Source: an uncultured Candidatus Poseidoniales archaeon
GTDB taxonomy: Archaea; Thermoplasmatota; Poseidoniia; Poseidoniales; Thalassarchaeaceae
Assembly: GCA_902514485.1 (NCBI GenBank)
Contig: CABXQY010000005.1
Span: forward strand, 1-38,439
DNA length: 38,439 bases
Direction: 5' to 3'
A program made the translations under genes and the position numbers. Numbering within the stretch: position 1 is the first letter of the stretch; the number at the start of each line of letters is the position of its first letter. This document shows, piece by piece, positions 1-7,823 of this stretch. The notes below the pieces were generated by a model. It worked only from the letters and a program-made list of their open reading frames with translations. It was not told the origin of the DNA and did no database searches.

Positions 1-420
1 GCAGCTCAATTAGGTTTACCTGACCCAATCGATGGAGTTACAAGAGAGCCGTACGGTTTTCATCTCAAATTTTGTACTGCTACGTACAAAGATTCTGGGC
101 AACTCCGAAGAAGATTTATTCGAAGAGGAGAGCATACAATATCTCCTCATGAAACTTTAACAGATGATGGTACTCTAATTTTTGGTGCTTTGTCCTCAAC
201 TCCTGATGAACAGGAGGAATGGATTAATGAAATTTGTAAAGAAACAGGACTCCCCTCTCGTTTTCTCTATTGGGATGAGTTAAATTCAAGGATAGAAATG
301 CCATTAGTAGTTGCGGAAGATATTGCGAGCACAGTTGATGCTGATGTATCAATGGTTGAAGTTACCCCTACTTATGAGAGGATGGAATTAACAGTAGTTT
401 TCCTCAATTCTAAATCTTGA
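1..420 (+). CDS. C-terminal part of an unrecognised protein (5' truncated)
   Basis: The reading frame is open from base 1 to a TGA at 418-420, giving about 139 residues, so the gene starts upstream of the window. A TTG at 190 is only an internal codon. The protein is soluble-looking and mixed in charge. It has a basic stretch (QLRRRFIRRGEH) followed by an acidic helix-like part (TPDEQEEWINEIC) and a beta-rich C-terminus. There is no membrane segment or cysteine motif. I do not recognise the family. A 65-base gap separates it from the nuclease gene downstream on the same strand, so co-transcription is possible but unproven. Confidence 0.65.
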   Translation, partial: AAQLGLPDPIDGVTREPYGFHLKFCTATYKDSGQLRRRFIRRGEHTISPHETLTDDGTLIFGALSSTPDEQEEWINEICKETGLPSRFLYWDELNSRIEMPLVVAEDIASTVDADVSMVEVTPTYERMELTVVFLNSKS

Positions 421-485
421 TTATCGATTCCATTTAGTTTGATATACACGTTTAGTTCATTTACCCCTGACTTTAGTCATGTGTC

Positions 486-2330
486 ATGCCAGTTAGGCGA
501 GCCGACCCTGATTCAACAGGTGTTGATCCATATAGGCGTCTTTCAGCATCACAGGTTATCACTTGGAATACATGCCCTCGACTCTGGTACTATTCGTATA
601 TTCCAAAGTTGAAGAGTCCTCTCCCACCTCAGATATTACGTGGTAATGCTGTTGAAGAATGCATATCTAGGATACTTAGAGAGTCTCCAGTCTATATTTC
701 TTCCTCAGATATTGATAGAATCATATCTCCTCTGAATTCAGATGGGTCCGTAGCCTATGACTCGGTTGAGGGTTGGGTTGGGCCAAAGTTAGAAGTGATT
801 TCTAAAGAAAACTGGCCGTTAAATCGTAAACAATTATTTGATTGGGCTGTATCAAGGATGGAAATACATTTTGATAAGTGTTGGAATTCGGCAATCAAAG
901 ATTGGGAATCCAGCTCCAATAGAATAGGTAAGTCAGAAGATATCAATCCAGATGAAGGGCGCCAGATGATTATTGCTGGAATCAATCTCCATTTAGATCA
1001 GGTTGAATTGTGCTTGAAATCAGATGGTGGCCCTAACTTTGAGTCTTGGAGGAGAGGCGAATACCGACCTGAATGGCCGGCCCCCGATGGCTTTCCTAGG
1101 AAATGGAATCATATTCATCCTGCTGCTGAAAATGATTCCTCTCCAATAACTTGGGTAGAAGCATGGGAAGTTTCTCGTCCCTGGTTTGTAGATCCTGATG
1201 GTTCCAGTTTCACTGAAACAACTTCCCACCCCGAGGGCTGGTTTCAAGGAGAATACGATATTGTTTATCGTTGGACAGGAGGAGTTCGAATTGTAGACTT
1301 GAAAGCATCTGTTGGAAAAGGTGATCGTTCTGGAGGTTATATTGAGCAATTAAGATTGTATTCTTGGATTTGGTGGGAAACTCATGCAAGGAATGATGAA
1401 GTTGAGGGGTTGGAAATTTGGTATTTAGGTCCCGGTACTATCAAGAAAGTACCTATGCCTAGTGAATTAGAGATGTCAGAATATAATGAAGTATTAGGAG
1501 AATTATATCTTAAAATTCATTCTAAAGACCCCGAAATATCTGATTGCCCTCCGAATCCCTCTCCATTAAGGTATTTTGATGTAGGAGGCATACCTTCTGA
1601 CCCTCCAGTTGATCCTAATCCAAAAGCACGTTGTGGAAAATGTGAACTTAGAGGAATTTGTGAAAATAGTGATTATGAGTTAGTTCTACCTTCAGAAAAT
1701 AGATTAGAAAAATTTTCACATGCGTGGCCAATTACTCTGATGGATGATATCAAGACACGTCATACAGTAATAGGGGAAGTTCGAGAATTAGAGGGACCTA
1801 ATCTTAACCCTGACGGCACAGTAGATTTATCTTTCAAATTAATAGATGGTTATGAGAGAGCTAAAGTGAAGGTCCATCGTTTTGGAGGGCCAAAGAATGT
1901 GTCGCGCTCAATACAAAATCAAAGTACCGTTAAAATAGAAAATTCATTAACTTCAATCTGGCGAAGTGAATTAGTAATTGATTTGGACTCCAAGTCGATT
2001 ATCACTATTGCTGGTTCAGAAGAAAGGGCACCGGTGATTGATATTGAGACTCGCGTTAATGTAATAGGCAGAATTTGGTCAATTAATGCATTTCCTAATG
2101 GCGAAGGAGTTGCGCGTTGGGCAATTACTCTAGTAGACAGCAGTGGTTCAGTTGGTATCGTAGCTTTTAAGCAATTTATCCCAGTTATTGCTGCTGGTCT
2201 GTCTAGAGGTGATGAAATCGCCATACTCAATGGTGAGATAGGTGAATTCGCAGGTCAGAAGCAGGTAAGACTTGGCCCAGGGGCTAGGGTAGTTCTCCTG
2301 AAAAGTTCAGAAGATTTAGATCCGTTCTAA
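486..2330 (+). CDS. PD-(D/E)XK (RecB/Cas4-like) nuclease with Fe-S cysteines and C-terminal OB-folds
   Basis: 614 residues. The N-terminus has the SASQVITWNTCPRLWYY signature of RecB/AddB/Cas4-type nucleases (S20-Y36, C30). The catalytic core is visible as E256-Y-D258 followed by V-D271-L-K273, the D...DxK metal site. C30 together with C383, C386 and C392 (CX2CX5C) matches the split four-cysteine iron-sulfur pattern of Cas4/AddB nucleases. After residue ~415 come two beta-rich segments (about 420-480 and 520-605; VIGEVRELEG and VNVIGRIWSIN) that resemble RPA-like OB-folds, so the enzyme probably binds single-stranded DNA. By family knowledge such proteins degrade or process DNA ends in repair. 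The substrate here is not known. There is no cas1/cas2 or helicase next to it, so a stand-alone repair nuclease is likelier than a CRISPR Cas4. The ATG at 486 is used; no strong ribosome site is seen. Confidence 0.8.
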   Translation: MPVRRADPDSTGVDPYRRLSASQVITWNTCPRLWYYSYIPKLKSPLPPQILRGNAVEECISRILRESPVYISSSDIDRIISPLNSDGSVAYDSVEGWVGPKLEVISKENWPLNRKQLFDWAVSRMEIHFDKCWNSAIKDWESSSNRIGKSEDINPDEGRQMIIAGINLHLDQVELCLKSDGGPNFESWRRGEYRPEWPAPDGFPRKWNHIHPAAENDSSPITWVEAWEVSRPWFVDPDGSSFTETTSHPEGWFQGEYDIVYRWTGGVRIVDLKASVGKGDRSGGYIEQLRLYSWIWWETHARNDEVEGLEIWYLGPGTIKKVPMPSELEMSEYNEVLGELYLKIHSKDPEISDCPPNPSPLRYFDVGGIPSDPPVDPNPKARCGKCELRGICENSDYELVLPSENRLEKFSHAWPITLMDDIKTRHTVIGEVRELEGPNLNPDGTVDLSFKLIDGYERAKVKVHRFGGPKNVSRSIQNQSTVKIENSLTSIWRSELVIDLDSKSIITIAGSEERAPVIDIETRVNVIGRIWSINAFPNGEGVARWAITLVDSSGSVGIVAFKQFIPVIAAGLSRGDEIAILNGEIGEFAGQKQVRLGPGARVVLLKSSEDLDPF

Positions 2331-2334
2331 ATAA

Positions 2335-3030
2335 TTAGTTTCCTCTATTGAAGTATGGGATCATTCTCCCTACTGTGTCTCCAATTACTCTAGAAGCAAG
2401 ATTGTTGAAGCGGCTTGGTACTGGTGACAGGTATACTTTTCCAGTACCAGAAATGATATTTACAAATCCTTCTCCACCTGCTAACTTTGAAATAGCACTT
2501 TTCCCTAGCATTCTTGTCTCATAATTTAAAGATGCATCTCTTGCGACAGCGAAATTTCCATCAACTGTCAATGTACTATTTTGTAAATTAATCTCTTGAA
2601 TAGGGCCGTCTGAATAGTATACTAAGGTTCCAGTTCCTGAAACGGTTGTTTGGTATATTCCTTCTCCACCAAAGGCCATTGATGCGATTCCCTTATTTCT
2701 AATAATCCCTACTTCAATTCCTTCATCGGAACAAATGTATGCTCCAGCATCAAGAACAATAGAATTGCCACTCAGTTCTAGTATGTGGTATTCTCCAAAT
2801 GTAGGTGGTCCGAAGAAAACTTCGCCAGTTCCTGTATATGTTGGTCTGAAAACGGACTCTCCAGACACCATCGATTTCAGAAATCCTCCTACACTAGGTT
2901 TCTTCGTAACCATTTCGATATCCCCAATCATGTAGTGTAAAGCACCTGATTCTGCACGAACAGTGTCTCCATCTAGAGTTACTTTTACCATTCTTAGTTC
3001 TTGTTTATCCACTATTTCATATTGGGGCAT
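2335..3030 (-). CDS. AIM24 / TRAP-like beta-barrel family protein
   Basis: 231 residues from the ATG at 3030 (MPQYEIVDKQ). The open frame continues upstream into the tRNA-Ser gene, but that extension is not credible. The pattern of repeated beta-strands and glycine turns (MVSGESVFRPTYTG, GEGIYQTTVSGTGTLVYYSDG, GGEGFVNIISGTGKVYLSP) is that of the AIM24 family (formerly DUF124), found in bacteria, archaea and mitochondria. Its biochemical role is not established; the mitochondrial member affects cristae and lipid organisation. No signal peptide or membrane helix is present. It ends 4 bases after the convergent nuclease gene and starts 47 bases downstream of tRNA-Ser, with which it may be co-transcribed. 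Confidence 0.8.
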   Translation of the reverse strand: MPQYEIVDKQELRMVKVTLDGDTVRAESGALHYMIGDIEMVTKKPSVGGFLKSMVSGESVFRPTYTGTGEVFFGPPTFGEYHILELSGNSIVLDAGAYICSDEGIEVGIIRNKGIASMAFGGEGIYQTTVSGTGTLVYYSDGPIQEINLQNSTLTVDGNFAVARDASLNYETRMLGKSAISKLAGGEGFVNIISGTGKVYLSPVPSRFNNLASRVIGDTVGRMIPYFNRGN

Positions 3031-3077
3031 AAAATTTTCATTTACGCTTGTCTTATCAATCTTTGTAATTCTTTTGA

Positions 3078-3163
3078 TGGCGCCGAGAGAGGGATTTGAA
3101 CCCCCGCGTCCATAGGACAATGGATTTCGAATCCATCGCAATACCGGGCTATGCGATCTCGGC
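3078..3163 (-). tRNA. tRNA-Ser (anticodon CGA), CCA encoded
   Basis: Read on the minus strand the acceptor is GCCGAGA pairing with UCUCGGC, discriminator G, then an encoded CCA (3078-3080). The anticodon arm is AUGGA-UUCGAAA-UCCAU, giving anticodon CGA. A long variable arm (GUCC-UAU-GGAC) marks a class II tRNA, as expected for serine. The T arm is GAGGG/CCCUC-like with loop UUCAAAU. No intron is seen. Confidence 0.95.
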
Positions 3164-3196
3164 CGTAATTATTCCTGATACGGATTGGTCATAAGC

Positions 3197-3418
3197 ATGA
3201 CTCGTCTCGAGAGATATATGCGTATTCACATTAAGCATCATGATGAAGTTTTAAAGTTTGAATCTGAAGAGCCTGTGGCGATTTCTCAAATCCTTAAAGA
3301 ATTAGAAATACCTTCGTCAACAGTTCTTGCAGTTTATAATGATACAATTGTACCTCATTCTTCAATAATTAGTGAAGATATAGAACTCGAACTAGTGGTA
3401 GTTTCATCTGGTGGATAA
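3197..3418 (+). CDS. Small ubiquitin-like / sulfur-carrier protein (ThiS/MoaD/SAMP type)
   Basis: About 73 residues from the ATG at 3197; a second ATG at 3218 (MRIHIKHH) and a TTG at 3185 are alternatives. The pattern is a beta-grasp protein: an N-terminal hairpin, the helix ISQILKELEI, then IELELVVVSSGG ending exactly in Gly-Gly. That di-glycine end is the site adenylated by E1-like enzymes, after which the protein either carries sulfur (tRNA thiolation, thiamine or molybdopterin) or is attached to lysines as an archaeal SAMP. Which of these it does cannot be told from sequence, because no E1-like gene is in the window. It starts divergently, 33 bases from tRNA-Ser, and its end overlaps the convergent peptidase by 15 bases. 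Confidence 0.8.
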   Translation: MTRLERYMRIHIKHHDEVLKFESEEPVAISQILKELEIPSSTVLAVYNDTIVPHSSIISEDIELELVVVSSGG

Positions 3419-4133
3419 GTCATAATTTAATTTTTGATTCTCATCAACTGTCAGCAATTCCTGATTTTTCTTAATTATCACAGCCTTATTCCCTAGTAAT
3501 TCTATTCCTTCATCATCACATCTTAGGAAAGATCCCTCATATAGCCCAATAACTGGATTATCATTATATTGATGAAATTCTTCAATTCTTCTTTCCCTAG
3601 TTTCACCAAAATGTTCGTTTAAAACATCCTCGTCTTCATCCTTCCACCAAATTCCTCCAGGGTAATAATGAGGATTTATTTGGAACCCAACGATACCAAA
3701 TGTTTCGAAGGAAGGTACCAATTCAATTGGCATATCATTTGTTGTTTGCATAGTGGGGCAAGCAACATTAGAGCCAGCACTAACTCCTGCATATGGGATA
3801 TTATCTTCTTTAACTCTCTTCCTAATTGGTTCTATCAATCCTTCATCATGTAACTTTCTAACTAATGTGAATGTGTTTCCACCTCCCACATAGATTCCTT
3901 CCATCTCTTCGATTTCTTTTATTGGATTATCCAATTCATGAATCCCTATAATTTCATATTCAGATTCTCTGAACATTTCTCTCACTTTATTCGTATATTC
4001 GTCATAATCTCTACTTGCATATGGAATGAAAAGAATCCTCTGGCAATCTTTGAAATTCTCATTCATAAGTTGTAAATACATACTTTTTCTTTCAGGAGTT
4101 CTTACCCCCCCCACTTCCTAAAAGTAGCTTCAT
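3404..4133 (-). CDS. pepE: Peptidase S51 (dipeptidase E-like), start frameshifted in a G8 tract
   Basis: The body (about 230 residues) is a clear S51 serine peptidase: GGGNTFTL, the nucleophile elbow GVSAGSNVACPT, TTNDMPIEL, QINPHYYPG with the histidine, and GETRERRIEEF. Family members cleave N-terminal Asp-X dipeptides. The true start is almost certainly the ATG at 4133, preceded by GAGGT overlapping the PAC2 stop and 9 bases behind it. It would read MKLLLGSGG, the expected first beta-strand. In the given sequence, however, a run of eight G (4105-4112 on the minus strand) puts this start out of frame and leads to TGA after 13 codons. With seven G the frame joins VRTPERKSMY perfectly. The only in-frame alternative, GTG at 4114, lacks a properly spaced ribosome site. 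It is the last gene of the translation operon. Confidence 0.85.
4105..4112 (-). other. G8 homopolymer causing the apparent frameshift in the S51 peptidase
   Basis: Eight consecutive C on the plus strand. One base fewer restores the reading frame between the well-placed ATG at 4133 and the conserved peptidase body. It is either a sequencing/assembly error or a true slippage tract. Confidence 0.8.
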
Positions 4134-4142
4134 TTAACAACC

Positions 4143-4904
4143 TCAAGCATAAAAGTTTGAATCACTCTGATTTTCACCTGTTTCAAGAATCTCATTAATT
4201 GTTCCTGAAACTTCCATATTTTCTAGTAGTGTTTTAGCAGTTTTTTCTGTAGTATCCAAATCTAATTTCAGAGGCAGATCTAATCCTTCTTCTATCCAAG
4301 AAGCCAGTCTATCTGCTGCCAGAACATCAGCGCTAGCACCTATTGTGTCGGCGACAAGCCCTATTGCGGGAACCTCATGTAGTGGTGAGAGTGAGATTAG
4401 CAGCCCTGCAATACCAATCATCCCTGAAGATGGCTGTTCACTAGTCACTGTTATATCATTTTTCTCTAATGATTTTCTAATCTTTGCATCTGCACAAATG
4501 ACATGAATATTCCTATCTTCGGCGCCAGCAGCTAGTCCTGCTAGGACTAATAATTGAGGAGTTTCATATTTCTTTGCTAGCTCAAGAATACTATCCGATA
4601 CTTCGAACTGCCCGTTCGCAGTCATCGGTTGTAAATCCCCCCCTATCGTGATTATAGTCTTACCATCAGGTAGTATGACTGAATTAATATCTAATCTCGG
4701 GGGCGACATTAATCCTTCTTTAGATAATGTTGCATGAGGTGGAAAATCTGGATGTAAAATCCAACCTATAGTTCTAGATGGATGTTTCTCAACTAATGCA
4801 TCTACAACTAGCTTTCCAACATTCCCTACACCCGGTACTGCCTCTAATATTGCAGAATGTTCAGGTAAACCATTACCAACAATCCAATGAAATCTAGTCT
4901 TCAT
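4143..4904 (-). CDS. PAC2-family proteasome assembly chaperone
   Basis: 253 residues. It shows the PAC2 fold signature: N-terminal AVPGVGNVGKLVVDALV, GRTIGW-like strand (SRTIGWILHPDFPP), LVLAGLAAG, then SGMIGIAGLLISLS and PAIGLVADT. Archaeal PAC2 homologues (COG2047) are linked to 20S proteasome assembly or function. The gene is regularly found directly after nop10 in the archaeal L44e-S27e-aIF2alpha-nop10 cluster, as here. Its ATG overlaps the nop10 stop by 4 bases (ATGA), so the two are translationally coupled. Its own stop contains the ribosome site of the peptidase gene that follows. Confidence 0.88.
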   Translation of the reverse strand: MKTRFHWIVGNGLPEHSAILEAVPGVGNVGKLVVDALVEKHPSRTIGWILHPDFPPHATLSKEGLMSPPRLDINSVILPDGKTIITIGGDLQPMTANGQFEVSDSILELAKKYETPQLLVLAGLAAGAEDRNIHVICADAKIRKSLEKNDITVTSEQPSSGMIGIAGLLISLSPLHEVPAIGLVADTIGASADVLAADRLASWIEEGLDLPLKLDLDTTEKTAKTLLENMEVSGTINEILETGENQSDSNFYA

Positions 4905-5122
4905 TCTTCTTCCCTCTCGATTACTCTCCGAGGGGTTGGAAGAGACTCAATCCATTCGTCGCTTCCTGCGTCGACTCTCTGCCTTCTTCTTGTTCCTTGA
5001 GGGTCTTCTGGAGAATATTTTAATGGAGCAACTGTATCCATTTTGCCATTACAATGCTTACAGATATCCCCCAGACCATACTCTCCGCAGTCCTTACAAC
5101 GCTGTAATTTTGTACGTACCAT
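4901..5122 (-). CDS. nop10: H/ACA RNP component Nop10
   Basis: 73 residues from the ATG at 5122 (MVRTKLQRCKDCGEYGL). It has the Nop10 zinc ribbon CKDCGEY...DICKHCNGK and the invariant APLKYSPEDPQGTRRRQR segment that packs on Cbf5 in the pseudouridylation RNP. It is longer than the usual ~55-60 residues because of an acidic tail (DEWIESLPTPRRVIEREEE). An upstream in-frame ATG at 5188 overlaps the aIF2alpha stop (ATGA) and would add 22 residues not typical of the family. That overlap makes the longer form possible, but the shorter start fits the family better. Third or fourth gene in the conserved translation cluster. Confidence 0.9.
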   Translation of the reverse strand: MVRTKLQRCKDCGEYGLGDICKHCNGKMDTVAPLKYSPEDPQGTRRRQRVDAGSDEWIESLPTPRRVIEREEE

Positions 5123-5184
5123 GTGACCCCTCAGATTGTTGTGATGTTTGAGGGTGTATGAATTAATATGTTCGAAAACCCTAA

Positions 5185-5991
5185 TCATAGTCTTTCTATA
5201 GTGATTGACCCCTCAACCGACTTGATTTTTTCCGTTGCAATTTTCTTTGCCGCTTCCCAAGCAGATTCAGCTAGTGAATAATCAGGTGCTCTAATATCAA
5301 TTCGGTAATGAGGTGCGCCATCGTAATGGCAAGTTAATGTTACTTCTTCTTCATTTTCAACTACAGATTCTGCCGCAGCTAAGGTTTCTCTAATCGCATT
5401 TACTCCTTCGGAGCCCCAAACTTCAATGTCATATATGCCTCTAATCTCTACAAAAGGTGGAACAATATTTTCGACAGCTAATTCAGTAACTATCTTTATC
5501 CATTTACCTGAGAATCCAGCATCGGCAAGAGCGGTTTCTGTAATTGCACATTCCTCCAATGCTCCATAAAGTGAGCCGAATTGTTCAATCATTTCTTCAG
5601 ATATGGCTTCTGTTTTTTCAGTATCCCAATTTACTCTTTCGGCCGCTACTCGCATGATTTGACTTGCACGTTGTTGATTCTTCCAAGTCTGTAGAGTATC
5701 TTTTTTTCTTTCTGCTGAAACTGCTTTGATAGATAGATCGACTCTTTGCCTATCTTTCTTAACATTAACAACCTTGGCTACTACTCTTTGTCCCTCTCTT
5801 AGATGCGCTCGGATATTTTTTACCCATCCAGACGCAACTTCTCCTATGAATACGAATCCTTCTCTCTCTCCATATCCATTTAGATTTAGGTAGGCACCAT
5901 TTTCCTTAACGCCCTTGACAGTACAAACAAGAAGTTCTCCTTCTTCAGGCCATAGTTCGTTGGCATCACTCATTGTATCTGTCCCCTTCAT
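5185..5991 (-). CDS. eif2a: Translation initiation factor aIF2 subunit alpha
   Basis: 268 residues from the ATG at 5991, whose ATGA overlaps the S27e stop. A second Met at residue 7 (MSDANELWPEEGELL) is the other possible start. Residues ~15-90 form an S1/OB domain (GELLVCTVKGVKENGAYLNL, EGFVFIGEVASGWVKNIRAHLREGQRVVAKVV). The helical middle domain follows (NQQRASQIMRVAAERV) and then the C-terminal alpha-beta domain that contacts the gamma subunit. The S1 domain helps the aIF2-GTP-Met-tRNAi complex bind the ribosome. It sits in the classic L44e-S27e-aIF2alpha-nop10 operon. Confidence 0.95.
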   Translation of the reverse strand: MKGTDTMSDANELWPEEGELLVCTVKGVKENGAYLNLNGYGEREGFVFIGEVASGWVKNIRAHLREGQRVVAKVVNVKKDRQRVDLSIKAVSAERKKDTLQTWKNQQRASQIMRVAAERVNWDTEKTEAISEEMIEQFGSLYGALEECAITETALADAGFSGKWIKIVTELAVENIVPPFVEIRGIYDIEVWGSEGVNAIRETLAAAESVVENEEEVTLTCHYDGAPHYRIDIRAPDYSLAESAWEAAKKIATEKIKSVEGSITIERL

Positions 5992-6161
5992 TCGAGGACG
6001 TCTACAACTGTGCTTCCAGAAAGATCTGCTTTTCCACCTGCTGGACGTGCTAATGTAGCACCGCAGATAGAACAGGAGATAGCGGTTGACGCCCTGTCAA
6101 AAAGAATGGTTTCATGTCCGCAGTCAGTGCAGCTCACACGTAGGAATTTTCCACTCATCAT
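5988..6161 (-). CDS. rps27e: Ribosomal protein S27e
   Basis: 57 residues, MMSGKFLRVSCTDCGHETI..., ending DVLE, read directly from the minus strand between the L44e and aIF2alpha genes. It keeps both zinc knuckles (CTDC and CSIC), with the typical FDRASTAISC and CGATLARPAGGKA segments. The second ATG, at 6158, is an alternative start. The stop overlaps the aIF2alpha ATG by 4 bases, and a 10-base gap separates it from L44e. Small-subunit protein located near the platform of the archaeal/eukaryotic ribosome. Confidence 0.95.
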   Translation of the reverse strand: MMSGKFLRVSCTDCGHETILFDRASTAISCSICGATLARPAGGKADLSGSTVVDVLE

Positions 6162-6171
6162 TATCCCTCAA

Positions 6172-6453
6172 TCATTTATCAATTAATTCGAATTTCTTCG
6201 CACGCTTTCCTGCAGGAGAGTGACCTTTGCCAGTCTCTGTACATCTGAAAACTAGATTTACACGCTTTGTTGGTTTTTCTCCTGATGGTTTAGGACGAGG
6301 AAAACCTCTGTAACCTGAAGTAACTTTACGGAATCTTCTCTGACCCCATTTTAATTCGCTAGCACGCCTTTTCTTTACGCGCTCAACTGTATGTTCTGTG
6401 TGCTTACCTGCAGAAGGACTGTAACGCATTACTTTACGCGGCATCTTAACCAT
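6172..6453 (-). CDS. rpl44e: Ribosomal protein L44e lacking most zinc ligands
   Basis: 93 residues from the ATG at 6453, which follows a good GAGGTG site (6460-6465) at 6 bases. The family body is clear: KHTEHTVERVKKRRASELKWGQRRFRKV, GYRGFPRPKPSGEKPTKRVNLVFRCTETGKGH, and AKKFEL near the end. Archaeal L44e normally carries two CX2C knuckles binding zinc. Here the first reads Y-S12-P-S-A15 instead of Y-C-P-x-C, and the second has C-T-E-T instead of C-x-x-C, so three of the four ligands are lost. The protein probably folds without zinc. First gene of the conserved translation operon, which is likely driven from the 6463-6598 divergent region. Confidence 0.93.
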   Translation of the reverse strand: MVKMPRKVMRYSPSAGKHTEHTVERVKKRRASELKWGQRRFRKVTSGYRGFPRPKPSGEKPTKRVNLVFRCTETGKGHSPAGKRAKKFELIDK

Positions 6454-6598
6454 CTTTAGCACCTCAGCGTCTTACGACGGAGCGGGCGACTGAAGACCCG
6501 TATATGAACTCTGTCGCGCAATCTCCGTTCGAAGTCATTGCAGATTTAGTGATTTAATCTAAAAAAGATAGATGAAGTAGTAGTGTCGGGGAACCGTC

Positions 6599-7147
6599 GT
6601 GATTGTTGACTTTATGCTGGTTTGGTTAGGTTTTTTCATCATGCTAGTCGGTATATCTTGGGCAAGAATGGGGCCAGCATTTCAAAGAAATAGATACTAC
6701 AGGCCGATTTTCATTATTGGACTTTTATGCATTATTAGTGATTTATCGCAATCTCAAGATCAATCAAAACATATAGAAGAGTTTCTTAATCTCATTATTG
6801 ACTTCTTACCATGGTTCTTCACAGGATTTCTAGGTTATTATCTTGTTTTATCCGGTGCCCCAACTTACATGAAAGTTAGATACCCTCCTCTAATTACGGG
6901 GTGGGTAATTATTCTGTACTCATTTCATTTATATTTTGAATATAATAATCATCTATCTGTTGGAGATATTCTAGTTTCTCTTTCAACGATTGTTGGAATT
7001 TCTTTTTCCTTTATCTTTTTCTTTTTCCTTGTTAGATTTGTAGAAAATCGAATCCCCCCTGAGGGCCCTGCTCCTGAATTAACGGACAGTGAGAAAGAAT
7101 TAGTGCGGAAAATTATTTCCAAGAACATAGGGGTCGATGAGAAATGA
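6599..7147 (+). CDS. Unknown multi-pass membrane protein
   Basis: 182 residues from a GTG at 6599. About five hydrophobic segments are visible: FMLVWLGFFIMLVGISWA near the N-terminus, PIFIIGLLCIISDL, FLPWFFTGFLGYYLVLSG, LITGWVIILYSFHLYF and a long phenylalanine-rich ISFSFIFFFFLVRF. A short charged cytosolic tail follows (SEKELVRKIISKNIGVDEK). I do not recognise the family. It overlaps the next membrane protein by 4 bases (ATGA), so the two form a coupled pair, divergent from the ribosomal operon. Confidence 0.7.
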   Translation: MIVDFMLVWLGFFIMLVGISWARMGPAFQRNRYYRPIFIIGLLCIISDLSQSQDQSKHIEEFLNLIIDFLPWFFTGFLGYYLVLSGAPTYMKVRYPPLITGWVIILYSFHLYFEYNNHLSVGDILVSLSTIVGISFSFIFFFFLVRFVENRIPPEGPAPELTDSEKELVRKIISKNIGVDEK

Positions 7148-7503
7148 ATGATATCTTAGTAGATGTATTACTTTCTATATTTGGCGGATTTATACTCACG
7201 ACGATTTCATTAATAATTTTCCAAGTAGTATCCTATCACCCATACAGTCGACCAATAGTTCCAATATTTTTCCAATCAATTTCAGTATTTCTTGGTCTTG
7301 TAATAATTATTCTAATAGATGGAAAAGAAATCTCATTATCTTCTCAATGGACCTCGATACTTGAATCATCATTGATTTTAGGCATTACAGATATTATGAG
7401 AATTCTCCCTCTTTTCTACGTTTTAATGCTATATTTCCTTTTCAGAGCGTCTACAAGGACTCCTCTAGAGTCGCCTCTTCTGGAACTTTTAGAATCAGAA
7501 TAG
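7144..7503 (+). CDS. Unknown small membrane protein, coupled to the preceding gene
   Basis: 119 residues with three to four hydrophobic helices (LLSIFGGFILTTISLIIFQVV, FFQSISVFLGLVIIILI, SSLILGITDIMRILPLF, VLMLYFLF) and a short acidic C-terminal tail (LLELLESE). Its ATG overlaps the stop of the previous membrane protein (ATGA), so the two are probably translated together and may form one complex. No family recognised. Confidence 0.65.
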   Translation: MNDILVDVLLSIFGGFILTTISLIIFQVVSYHPYSRPIVPIFFQSISVFLGLVIIILIDGKEISLSSQWTSILESSLILGITDIMRILPLFYVLMLYFLFRASTRTPLESPLLELLESE

Positions 7504-7582
7504 GTGGTTAGTTTACAACTCCTCTCAAGGGTAACTCTCATAACAAGTCGGTAAGTCGCCGCGCTATCCAATAGGTGTTATC

Positions 7583-7765
7583 ATGTCCAAAGGCACTCCA
7601 AGCATGGGTAAGAGACAAAAGTCAACTCACATTCGTTGTAGACGTTGCGGCCGTCATTCTTACCATAAGCAAAAGTCAGTATGTGCCTCTTGTGGATATG
7701 GTGAAACTTCACGTATGCGTAAGTATCAATGGAGTAAGAGAAATCGCTCCATGGGTAGTAAATAA
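7583..7765 (+). CDS. rpl37e: Ribosomal protein L37e
   Basis: 60 residues starting [20 protein letters not shown]. Both zinc pairs are intact: [10 protein letters not shown] and CASCGYG. The basic C-terminus ([12 protein letters not shown]) is typical. Length equals the archaeal family norm. In many archaea an LSm gene precedes it; here the upstream gene is a membrane protein. PurF follows after a short gap on the same strand. Confidence 0.96.
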   Translation: MSKGTPSMGKRQKSTHIRCRRCGRHSYHKQKSVCASCGYGETSRMRKYQWSKRNRSMGSK

Positions 7766-7823
7766 TCAAGTACCATATTAGCAAAGTGCTAAGACCCTTA
7801 TGACTGAGCGAGGTTTGTTCTAC

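Noticed and set aside
486-2330. CRISPR-associated Cas4
   Set aside because: No cas1, cas2 or array nearby, much longer than Cas4, and carries OB-like domains; a repair-type nuclease fits better.
3031-3141. N-terminal extension of the AIM24 protein through the tRNA-Ser gene
   Set aside because: The tRNA is perfect on the same strand and the extension has no family counterpart; the ATG at 3030 fits.
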